Source of the DNA: GCA-2720975 sp964469565
Lineage (GTDB): Bacteria > Planctomycetota > UBA1135 > GCA-002686595
Direction of reading: 5' to 3'
NCBI GenBank assembly: GCA_964469565.1
Contig: CAYXZD010000018.1
Coordinates: 1-64,000 of the forward strand
DNA: 64,000 bases
The position numbers and the translations under genes are program-made. A model generated the notes under the pieces. It was not told the origin of the DNA, made no database searches, and was given only the letters and a program-made list of their open reading frames with translations. Shown here piece by piece: positions 17,668 to 24,937 of this stretch; the stretch's first letter is position 1, and each line of letters opens with the position of its first letter.

Positions 17668-18393
17668 CTAGGAAGCGTTGTCTGTGTCGGCCGCACCTGC
17701 GGGGACAGCCCAGCGGCCCTTGTCTAGATGAACGCTGCGTTTGGCGGTCTGCGCAGCGAGAGGGTCGTGGGTCACAATGACTAGCGTTTTCCCCAGTTCT
17801 TCATTCAAGCGTGAGAGTAGCTCTAAGACAGCGTCCGCCGAGGCCCTGTCCAAATCTCCTGTCGGTTCATCCGCGAGGATGATGGTGGGATCACTCACAA
17901 TGGCCCTGGCAATCGCCACGCGCTGCTCCTGTCCTCCGGAGAGTTGGCCCGGTCTATGTCCGGCCCGATCGGCAAGACCGACGAGTTCCAACGCGTGCCG
18001 AGCATGCGCCCTGCGTTCGCTGCGACTGAGCGGGGCCAAGAGAAGGGGCAGTTCAACGTTTTCCAACGCCGAAAGCACCGGGATCAGGTTGAACCCCTGA
18101 AAGACAATGCCCACGTGTCCGGCACGCCACTCCGCCAACGCCGCAGGGGAAAGGTCGGTCAATTCTTCACCGGCCACACGAACCGATCCCGCATCGGGTT
18201 GGTCAAGACCACCGATGAGATTGAGTAGAGTCGTCTTGCCCGACCCCGATGGTCCCATGATGGCAACACTATCTCCCTCCTCGATTTGAAACGCGAGTTG
18301 ATCAAGCACGACGAGGGATTCCCCACCCTTTGAGTACGAGCGGGTCACATCGCTCAGGTCGACGACGAGGTTTGAATCAGATGGATGGGTCAT
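17668..18393 (-). CDS. ABC transporter ATP-binding protein, LolD/MacB type
   Basis: A 241-residue ATPase. Walker A GPSGSGKTTLLNLIGGLD is the LolD/MacB signature form. The Q-loop reads VFQGFNLIPVLSALENVELPL, the ABC signature LSGGQEQRVAIARAI, Walker B ILADEPTGDLD, and the switch histidine IVTHDPLAA. FNLIP in the Q-loop is characteristic of FtsX-coupled ATPases. Spacing to the adaptor gene is 12 bp and to the permease 2 bp. Confidence 0.95.
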   Translation of the reverse strand: MTHPSDSNLVVDLSDVTRSYSKGGESLVVLDQLAFQIEEGDSVAIMGPSGSGKTTLLNLIGGLDQPDAGSVRVAGEELTDLSPAALAEWRAGHVGIVFQGFNLIPVLSALENVELPLLLAPLSRSERRAHARHALELVGLADRAGHRPGQLSGGQEQRVAIARAIVSDPTIILADEPTGDLDRASADAVLELLSRLNEELGKTLVIVTHDPLAAQTAKRSVHLDKGRWAVPAGAADTDNAS

Positions 18394-18405
18394 ACAGGCA
18401 CTTGC

Positions 18406-19812
18406 TCAACGTTGGGTGCGGACTCGTTGTCCAGACTGAAGTTCGACGGGCGGTGACAACACCAGTTGTTCATCACCGTGCAGGCCAGCCAGGACCACGA
18501 CGCGGCTACCCCGTGCAGGTCCTAACTCAACCACTTGAAAGCGTACGGCGCCTCGCTCCCACACGAAGACTCCCGATTCACCCGCCTGGTTGATGACCGA
18601 ATCGGCAGGAATCATCAAGACGGCTTCCTCCGGGGCTCCTGCCTGGACGGCTGCTGGGCTGAGGAAAACCACACGCAAACCCATCTCGGGCCGCAGACGT
18701 TCATCGAGGTCGTGGAAGGAAACCCGCACCTCGACCGTGGCTTTTTGGCGATTGGCTGTGGGCCAGATGCGCGTAATGGTGCCCTCATAGGGCTGATCAG
18801 GGAAGGCATCCAAGTAGATGCGCGCCGGCGCTCCCTCTTGGACCGCTGCGAGACTGGTCTCGGGCACCTCGGCCTGTGCCTCTAGACTGGCAAAGTCCAC
18901 CATGGTGGCCACCGAACCTCGTGCGGTGGACCCCCCCTGGGAGTTGGGCGACACGACTTCGCCCACCTCAGCCTCTTTGTTCACGACGATGCCCTCAAAG
19001 GGGGCACGCACATAGGTTTTCTCAAGGGCAGCCAGGGCTTGGCCGCGCTCGGTACGGGCGCGCACCACTCGGGCGAGTGCCTGTGCCTCAGCACGGCGCG
19101 CCACTTGAATCTCTGCATCAGCCACTTCAAGACCCGCTTGAGCGCTAGCCAGACTGGCCTGAGCCCCGGCCCGACTCGCCTGGGCCGCCTCCCGATCACG
19201 CATGGCCTCGTCGAGTCGGTGCTGATCCACGACCCCCTCATCCCTCAACGTGTCAAAGCGTTGCACCGCTTTCGTGGCAAAGTTGAGGTGGGCTTGAGCA
19301 CGCTCTTGCTCCGCACTCGCCATCAAGACTTGCCCCTGCAGTCGACCTCGATCGAACTCGGCCCGTGCGAGGTTGGCTCCGGCCACATCAACGCCTCGCT
19401 GAGCTAGGGCCAATTCAGCATCCGCCCGCTCTAGGTTAGCGTCTTGTTCTTCGTGGTCGATGCGCGCCACCACGTCGCCGCGTTGCACTCGCGAGCCCTC
19501 TTCCACGTGGATTTCAACCAACCGACCTGGGCGCTCTGCAGAAAGTGCCGCACGGGTTCGTGCCACCACGTAACCATTGGCCGCCGCACCACCGGCACCC
19601 GCATCCTGAGACGGGCTGCGCTGGACGACGCTCACCAATTCGACCTCTAACAAGCGGACCCGGTCGAGAAGCCCTCCAATTGGGCGGGCAAACAGCCAGC
19701 CCCCCAGGGCCAAGGCTGCCAACCACAACACGCGTCCCGGCCATGGATTCGATCGCCTGGGCGGCTTCGGCTTGCGCTCAATGCGCAGGGCGTCTAACTC
19801 AGGCGCGGCCAT
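18406..19812 (-). CDS. Periplasmic adaptor (HlyD/MacA-like membrane fusion protein)
   Basis: A 468-residue protein with an N-terminal membrane anchor (VLWLAALALGGWLFARPI, about 29-46). The first half of a lipoyl domain follows (GRLVEIHVEEGSRVQRGDVVARID, about 95-118), then an alanine-rich coiled-coil hairpin (about 120-260), the second lipoyl half (YVRAPFEGIVVNKEAEVGEVV), a beta-barrel (about 310-400) and a membrane-proximal domain. This is the standard order for MacA/AcrA-type adaptors that link an inner-membrane pump to an outer-membrane channel. No TolC-like gene is in the window. It begins 22 bp after the stop of the UGA-containing lipoprotein gene. Confidence 0.92.
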   Translation of the reverse strand: MAAPELDALRIERKPKPPRRSNPWPGRVLWLAALALGGWLFARPIGGLLDRVRLLEVELVSVVQRSPSQDAGAGGAAANGYVVARTRAALSAERPGRLVEIHVEEGSRVQRGDVVARIDHEEQDANLERADAELALAQRGVDVAGANLARAEFDRGRLQGQVLMASAEQERAQAHLNFATKAVQRFDTLRDEGVVDQHRLDEAMRDREAAQASRAGAQASLASAQAGLEVADAEIQVARRAEAQALARVVRARTERGQALAALEKTYVRAPFEGIVVNKEAEVGEVVSPNSQGGSTARGSVATMVDFASLEAQAEVPETSLAAVQEGAPARIYLDAFPDQPYEGTITRIWPTANRQKATVEVRVSFHDLDERLRPEMGLRVVFLSPAAVQAGAPEEAVLMIPADSVINQAGESGVFVWERGAVRFQVVELGPARGSRVVVLAGLHGDEQLVLSPPVELQSGQRVRTQR

Positions 19813-19834
19813 GGGCGGTCAGCGAGTGAACCCA

Positions 19835-20218
19835 CTACTCTCCTTGGAGTGCGGCTTGGATGGCTTCTTCGATTTCAGGTCGGCCAAAAGTGTGCCCAGG
19901 GATCTTGGCTCGCACTACGCCGCCCCTGTCAAAAGCCACGAGACCATGCCGCGCCTCAGTAAACCCGTACAGGGCTAACTCATCGTCAGCGGCAAGGGTT
20001 ACCTCAGGGGGAACAAGGTTGAACCGCACACGACCTTCGTACTCTGTGGCCAGCTCGCCAACGGCGCTCTGGACTTTGACGCAAAAGGGTCATGTGTCAG
20101 CAATCACATAGTAGCGCACCTCTGGAAGCTCGGTAGAGATCACCGATTCAGTGGGCGCGGAACACGCAGCCAGAGCTGCGACGACAATCAGAGGCAGGAT
20201 CCGTAGGGTCTGATACAT
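19835..20218 (-). CDS. Predicted selenoprotein: thioredoxin-fold lipoprotein with a U-P-F-C active site encoded by in-frame TGA
   Basis: Reading from ATG at 20218 to the stop at 19835 gives 127 codons with one internal TGA (20090-20092, codon 43). The N-terminus is a lipoprotein signal (MYQTLRILPLIVVAALAAC, lipobox L-A-A-C19). After a short linker comes a beta strand (VRYYVIADT) and then TGA-P-F-C46-V-K-V-Q, exactly a thioredoxin/glutaredoxin CxxC with selenocysteine in place of the first Cys. Downstream are helix SAVGELATEYEG, strand VRFNLVPPEV, strand HGLVAFDRGGVV and final helix RPEIEEAIQAALQ, completing a small thioredoxin-like fold. A candidate bSECIS hairpin follows the TGA (20050-20072). 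Without recoding only a 64-aa fragment from an internal GTG is seen. The alternative is a pseudogene or sequencing error (TGC/TGT to TGA). It lies 22 bp upstream of the adaptor gene. Confidence 0.78.
20050..20072 (-). promoter_or_regulatory. Candidate bacterial SECIS element inside the selenoprotein reading frame
   Basis: In the minus-strand transcript, 17 nt after the TGA, a hairpin forms: outer stem CCAG/CTGG, a 2x2 AG/AG internal loop able to form tandem purine pairs, inner stem CGCC/GGCG, and a 3-nt loop GTT. The loop begins with G and lies 27 nt from the TGA. The accepted bacterial SECIS model asks for a hairpin whose loop of 3-14 nt lies about 16-37 nt after the UGA with a G among its first two bases, and this one fits. 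Confidence 0.6.
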
Positions 20219-20262
20219 GAACGACAGGGTAGTGCGAAAGGAGGGCGAATCCTACTCCCCCG

Positions 20263-20343
20263 GCGCAATGATCTCAGCGCAATGATCTCAGCGCAATGAT
20301 CTCAGCGCAATGATCTCAGCGCAATGATCTCAGCGCAATGATC
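20263..20343. repeat. 14-bp tandem repeat, five full copies plus a partial sixth
   Basis: The unit GCGCAATGATCTCA is repeated without any change at 20263, 20277, 20291, 20305 and 20319, followed by 11 bases of a sixth copy at 20333. It fills the gap between the sulfatase stop (20350) and the selenoprotein start (20218). Perfect identity suggests recent slippage expansion. The copies have no spacers, so this is not a CRISPR array. Confidence 0.95.
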
Positions 20344-20349
20344 CTACGG

Positions 20350-21903
20350 CTAGCGGTTCTGGGGGCGGGGAGCGACCATGGGCTTGGAGGTTTCCACGAC
20401 CTGCAAGGCACGGCGAATCGCAGGGAATGGACCCCCGTTGGGCGCGGGGTTGGAGGCAATCCACATTGCCCGATCCAGCCCATCAGGGGGCGTGTCGGCC
20501 AAGAGAGTGAGCATTCGCTGGGCAAGATCATCACGCACCTGCACACGATCCGGGTCCGCGAACAGATTGAGAGTCTCTCCCGGATCTGTCTGAATATCGT
20601 AAAGCTGATCCCATCCTGCGGCGGCGTGGGCGCCTACGTGGAGTTTCCAGCGATCCGTTTCAATCGTGGCCATCTGCCCCACAAACTCAGTATAGGCATC
20701 GCCGCGAACGTTTTGCCCTGAACGCAAGAGGGGAACCAAGCTGACTCCTTGCAAGTCATCAGGCCCATCGATACCACACAATTCACAGAGGGTGGGGAAG
20801 ACATCAATGGCATGCGCGAGTTTCGCGCTGCGCTTGGCGGGAAGAGTCGGACCCGCAATAGAGAGTGGAACTTCAACCGCTTCGCGATATGGATAGTTCT
20901 TGCCAAAGTGTCCCCGCTCGCCAAGGAAGTAACCGTTGTCACTCCAAAAGACCACGATCGTGTCCTCCCAATGACCGCTGGATTCAAGGTACTGATCTAA
21001 CGCGACGAGTTGCTCATCCATCCAAAGCACGGATCGCAAGTAGGCAGCAGTACTGCCCCGCAAGACCTCCTCGGTGAGCGGCCCCTTCAGAGCGCGGCGG
21101 CTGCCAATCATCTGCCCGAGACCGGGCACTTGGCGTGCCTGCTCGGAGAGATTGACATCAGGCAATTCAAGAGCGAGTGGATCCACGGACTTGATCAAAC
21201 GCGGCGGGTAGTGAAAGGGTGCGTGTGGCTCTCCGAGGGAGAGGAACACCAGGAAGGGATCCTGGCTCGCATCGTCCATGAATTGCACGGCTTCCCCAAG
21301 CAAGTAAGGAGCCTGCTGGCGCTCTTCATCCAAGTCCAAGGGCTTTCCCTCTGGATTGGACATGGACCAGCCCTTGCGGCTCGCCTTGCTCCACCCACGA
21401 TTGTATTCATCAAGAATCGTCTTTTCCGCCAGGGACAACTGGGCTTCCCACTCGATCTTGCCCGCGATGTGATCGAATCCAAAGCTCACGTCCCCAACTC
21501 GGGTCCGCATCCAGTGCATCTTCCCGATCGCCGCAGTTCGATAGCCCGCTGCGCCGAAGACCGTAGCGAGGGTGGTCGAGTCCTTGGGGAGCGTGGACTT
21601 CAGTTGGGTGACGCGGTTCGAGTGGGGCCAACGCCCCGTAAGGAAGGACTGGCGCGAGGGAGTGCAAAAAGGAGAGGCACAGAGGGCGCGCTCCAGCACC
21701 ACCCCGCGTTCAGCGAGTGCTGCAATACCAGGAGTCTCCACCAGTCCTTGGCCTCCGAGCCCCCAAGTTGAGGTCGCCGCAGAGGAGAGGTCGTCGCTAA
21801 TCACTATGAGAACATTGGGACGCACCTGCGCGCGTTCGGCCTCCGGGCCTGACGAGCAGGAGTGCACGCAGACCAAGCTGAACGCCAGAGTGATTCTGGA
21901 CAT
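20350..21903 (-). CDS. Type I sulfatase (formylglycine-dependent), lipoprotein
   Basis: A 517-residue enzyme from the Met ending at 21903, which begins a signal with a possible lipobox (V-H-S-C16); an upstream Met at 21951 would overlap the antiporter gene. The FGly motif is C-T-P-S-R-Q-S-F-L-T-G-R, so the cysteine can be converted by a formylglycine-generating enzyme. Metal ligands are in LIVISDDLSS and FWSDNGYFLGERGHFGK, the latter typical of the iduronate-2-sulfatase/heparan-sulfatase-like subfamilies. Substrate likely a sulfated polysaccharide (inference). No maturase gene is in the window. Confidence 0.93.
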   Translation of the reverse strand: MSRITLAFSLVCVHSCSSGPEAERAQVRPNVLIVISDDLSSAATSTWGLGGQGLVETPGIAALAERGVVLERALCASPFCTPSRQSFLTGRWPHSNRVTQLKSTLPKDSTTLATVFGAAGYRTAAIGKMHWMRTRVGDVSFGFDHIAGKIEWEAQLSLAEKTILDEYNRGWSKASRKGWSMSNPEGKPLDLDEERQQAPYLLGEAVQFMDDASQDPFLVFLSLGEPHAPFHYPPRLIKSVDPLALELPDVNLSEQARQVPGLGQMIGSRRALKGPLTEEVLRGSTAAYLRSVLWMDEQLVALDQYLESSGHWEDTIVVFWSDNGYFLGERGHFGKNYPYREAVEVPLSIAGPTLPAKRSAKLAHAIDVFPTLCELCGIDGPDDLQGVSLVPLLRSGQNVRGDAYTEFVGQMATIETDRWKLHVGAHAAAGWDQLYDIQTDPGETLNLFADPDRVQVRDDLAQRMLTLLADTPPDGLDRAMWIASNPAPNGGPFPAIRRALQVVETSKPMVAPRPQNR

Positions 21904-21934
21904 CGGCACTCGAATGCGCTTGAGTCCCGCAGGG

Positions 21935-23206
21935 TTAGTGGATCGGCGCATCTGCCCTCAGGTCTTCGGTTGGAATCCAACGCACGAGCCGCCCCACGGT
22001 CAACCCCTGCACAATAATGGAGAACACGACGACCACATAGGTCATGGTCACGATCAAGTCTCGAGCGGGAAGGTCACTTGGAAGTGACAGCGCCAAGGCC
22101 ACAGAGATTCCGCCACGCAATCCGCCCCAAGTGAGGATTTTGACGGCATGTGGTGTGAAAGGTCGCCAGTGACGAAGCAGCGATACGGCCCCCCCCACAG
22201 CGATGAAGCGTGCCAGCAAGACCAAGGGAATCGCCAAGACGCCAGCAATCAGAGGACTCCACCCGAAGGGGAGGACGAGAACCTCCATCCCAATGAAAAC
22301 AAAGAGCACCACATTCAGAATCTCGTCAACGAGCTCCCAGAAGTCATCCAGTCGATCCGCCGTGACCTGCGACATGGCCAGTCGCTTGCCCTCGTTGCCG
22401 ATCATGAGCCCGGCGATGACCACTGCGAGGGGGCCGGAACTGTGCAATGCCGAGGCCAGAGAGTACAGACCCATGCACAAGGCCAGGGTCATCAAGACTT
22501 CTACGCGGTAGTGGTCAACCTGCCTGAGCATGGCCACGCACAGGTTGCCAGCGATCCAGCCCAAGAGGAGACTGCCCCCCACCTCGCGCACGAACAAGGC
22601 CAAGATTCCTGATCCATCCAGGGCCCCGTGGGAGTCACTGCCGCTTCCCGCCAAGCCTGCAATGACGAGAAACACAACCACGCCAATGCCGTCGTTGAAC
22701 AAGGACTCGCCGGCGATTTTCGTTTCCAAGCTCTTGGGGGCCTTCGCTCCTTTCAAGATTGCGAGAACTGCAATGGGGTCCGTAGGAGAAATCAGTGCGC
22801 CAAAGACGAGGCACTCAATCCAGCGAACCTCCAGCCCCAGCAGTGGCAATGCCGCCCAGAGCAGGCCTCCCACTAAGAAGGTGGACACAAGGACACCCAC
22901 TGTCGCGAGCCCGCCGATGATCCACTTGTGCCGATAGAGGCGGTCGAGCTTGATGTGCATTGCCCCCGCAAAAAGTAAGAAGGCAAGCAACACATCGAGC
23001 AGGGTGTGAGCGAAGTCCATGCGCACTAACAGGTCACGGGTTTGCTGCTCCAATGACTCGGGAGCTATCAACACGGTCAAGCCCGAAAAAGCCAAGGCGA
23101 GTACCATCACTCCGATCGTCGTGGGGAGCTTGAGGAATCGCACATTGAGCCAAGCCGTCAGTGCGGCGAGTGCCAGGGTGAGGGCGAGAAGTTCGAAGGA
23201 TTGCAT
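21935..23206 (-). CDS. Na+/H+ (cation:proton) antiporter, CPA1/NhaP-like
   Basis: A 423-residue inner-membrane protein from the Met ending at 23206 (MQSFELLALTLALAALTAWL); a Met 16 codons upstream adds no hydrophobic segment. Twelve or so helices are evident. The CPA1 ion-binding region reads ISPTDPIAVLAILKG and the following helix contains ESLFNDGIGVV, the two diagnostic motifs. These antiporters exchange Na+ or K+ for H+ and support pH and salt homeostasis, which fits a marine habitat. It lies 31 bp upstream of the sulfatase gene on the same strand. Confidence 0.93.
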   Translation of the reverse strand: MQSFELLALTLALAALTAWLNVRFLKLPTTIGVMVLALAFSGLTVLIAPESLEQQTRDLLVRMDFAHTLLDVLLAFLLFAGAMHIKLDRLYRHKWIIGGLATVGVLVSTFLVGGLLWAALPLLGLEVRWIECLVFGALISPTDPIAVLAILKGAKAPKSLETKIAGESLFNDGIGVVVFLVIAGLAGSGSDSHGALDGSGILALFVREVGGSLLLGWIAGNLCVAMLRQVDHYRVEVLMTLALCMGLYSLASALHSSGPLAVVIAGLMIGNEGKRLAMSQVTADRLDDFWELVDEILNVVLFVFIGMEVLVLPFGWSPLIAGVLAIPLVLLARFIAVGGAVSLLRHWRPFTPHAVKILTWGGLRGGISVALALSLPSDLPARDLIVTMTYVVVVFSIIVQGLTVGRLVRWIPTEDLRADAPIH

Positions 23207-23298
23207 GGGGCGTGAGGATACGCCTTGCGAGGGGTGATGTGGGAGACCCCACAATCACCATTCACCCATCTGCCAGCAGCCTCCGCAGGGCCCTAGGT

Positions 23299-24780
23299 CT
23301 ACTGCTTCAGAATCCAATGCAAGAACTGGCCCTCTAGGTCCTTGCTCGTCAATTCCTCTGTTGAGAGGGGGAGACCATAGGTCTCCGCTAGCACTTCCTC
23401 CAAATCCTGTGGAGTTTGGGCGAGCTCAACGAGCAGAGCAGCAAAGGTCTCTTCAGCGCGGTTGCCCCGTTCATGGTGCAACCAATTGACGAATGCGGTG
23501 CGATACGAGCGCAAGAGTTCTTTGTAGTCCCCCACATAACTCGAGGGCGGTACGGGCATTTCCGCAGCCGCGAGCCCCAAGAAGGGCGCCTTCACCACGA
23601 ATTTGGCGCTGTCGGCATCATTGCGCAGTCTGAAGGCTCGGATGCGGTCGCGGCTGTCCTTGTAGCCATTTTTTTGGGCCATGTTTAGGGGTCCGCTAAA
23701 ACGATCGGCTCCGTAGTTCGATTCCGTACGCCACCAGCTGTCTGCGGAGATCGCCGGTAACCAACCGCCCTCAGAGCGTCCGCCGGGGACAAAACGCTCG
23801 TAAGCCTCTGTTCTGCGCGTGCGCAAATCCCCGTCGACTCGAGTCCGGCACTCGCCAAAGACATCGATGACAAGATTGACCGACAGTGCACCCGCCAAAG
23901 ACTCGGGAATGCGCTCGCCGTAATAGCTATCGACGAGCGAGTTGCAAGCCAACTGGGTGAGCTGTTGCTCCATGCCCGTGTCCACTCTGGAATTCATGGC
24001 CATGCCTGCAGTCCAATTGGCCACACCGGCTCCCGGCGCAGCGAACTCAAGAGCCATGACCTTGTAGCGGTCCATGTAGAACTGGGTCCAATCAGCGATT
24101 CCGTCGTGCCAGAAACCACCTCGCAGTTCCGGATAGACCCATCCGGCAAGGGCTACCCACTCCACGAATGGCCTCCGTCGGGGTGCTAGGATTATGGACT
24201 CCGGCGAGTCCTCTCGCGCAAGTCCCATGAAGGCACCACGACCCATGGATTCTGCAAGTCGCTCCGCAACAGCACGCAAAGAAGCTCGCGTTCTCAGCCC
24301 CACATACAGGTCACTTTCCTCCTCTACGCCCCAATCCTCCAACCCCTTCGCTAGTTTGGAGATTTGACTCCCGCGCACCTTGCCCAGCCAGCGTTTCAGT
24401 TCCTTGAAGTCCTTGCGCAGGGACTTGAGGGCGTCTGCATCCACACTGGGTTCAACCCAGTCGAGCCAGCACTCCTGCAGGGTCAGCAAGCTAACGCATA
24501 CCTTGACGAAGTTATCGGCGTCCTGCAATTCTCGAACGCTGACACGGTCCATCAGGACTTCAAACAACCCGAGGCGGATGCGCACGTAACCCTCGGTCAG
24601 GAATTCCTCCGTGGAAAAAGTGTCCGCACTCGCCTCGGCCCGGCCGCTGCGAACGAGGACCTCATCGACGAGCCGCTGGTGGGGAATCACGCTCGGCCCC
24701 TGGCCCCATGCGGGCCACTGTAGAAACGCGAGGGCGGTGAGCAGACCGAGCACCCGACTGGAGCGTCGAAGGATAGTCAT
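23299..24780 (-). CDS. Secreted protein of unknown function (493 residues)
   Basis: A signal peptide (RRSSRVLGLLTALAFLQWPAWGQG) starts the protein. The rest is mostly alpha-helical, with Trp/Arg-rich stretches (LKRWLGKVRG, GGFWHDGIADWTQFYMDRYKVMA, SYRTAFVNWLHHERGNRAEETF). No catalytic motif or named domain is recognised. The last third (from about 400) resembles the helical end of DUF1549/DUF1553-type planctomycete proteins only loosely, and I do not assign it. It sits alone between the STT3-like gene and the antiporter gene. Confidence 0.65.
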   Translation of the reverse strand: MTILRRSSRVLGLLTALAFLQWPAWGQGPSVIPHQRLVDEVLVRSGRAEASADTFSTEEFLTEGYVRIRLGLFEVLMDRVSVRELQDADNFVKVCVSLLTLQECWLDWVEPSVDADALKSLRKDFKELKRWLGKVRGSQISKLAKGLEDWGVEEESDLYVGLRTRASLRAVAERLAESMGRGAFMGLAREDSPESIILAPRRRPFVEWVALAGWVYPELRGGFWHDGIADWTQFYMDRYKVMALEFAAPGAGVANWTAGMAMNSRVDTGMEQQLTQLACNSLVDSYYGERIPESLAGALSVNLVIDVFGECRTRVDGDLRTRRTEAYERFVPGGRSEGGWLPAISADSWWRTESNYGADRFSGPLNMAQKNGYKDSRDRIRAFRLRNDADSAKFVVKAPFLGLAAAEMPVPPSSYVGDYKELLRSYRTAFVNWLHHERGNRAEETFAALLVELAQTPQDLEEVLAETYGLPLSTEELTSKDLEGQFLHWILKQ

Positions 24781-24937
24781 GGATTGCAGGGGCTAGCAGG
24801 CTTGCGAGGTGGGGCGAGACCGACTCAAAGGGCAGGGGGCGGGGCTTCGAGGGGCGGCCCATCATGCCACGCAAGCCGGGAATTGCCCAGCCAGAGCGCT
24901 GTTTTGACGCATCCCTTGCAGACACAACCGGGGGGAG

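Noticed and set aside
20027..20218. Selenoprotein region as a simple pseudogene
   Set aside because: Kept as an alternative but disfavoured: the frame is intact on both sides, the stop is TGA specifically, it falls on the redox Cys position, and a SECIS-like hairpin follows.
20263..20343. CRISPR array
   Set aside because: Repeats are 14 bp, directly adjacent, without spacers, and no cas gene is present.
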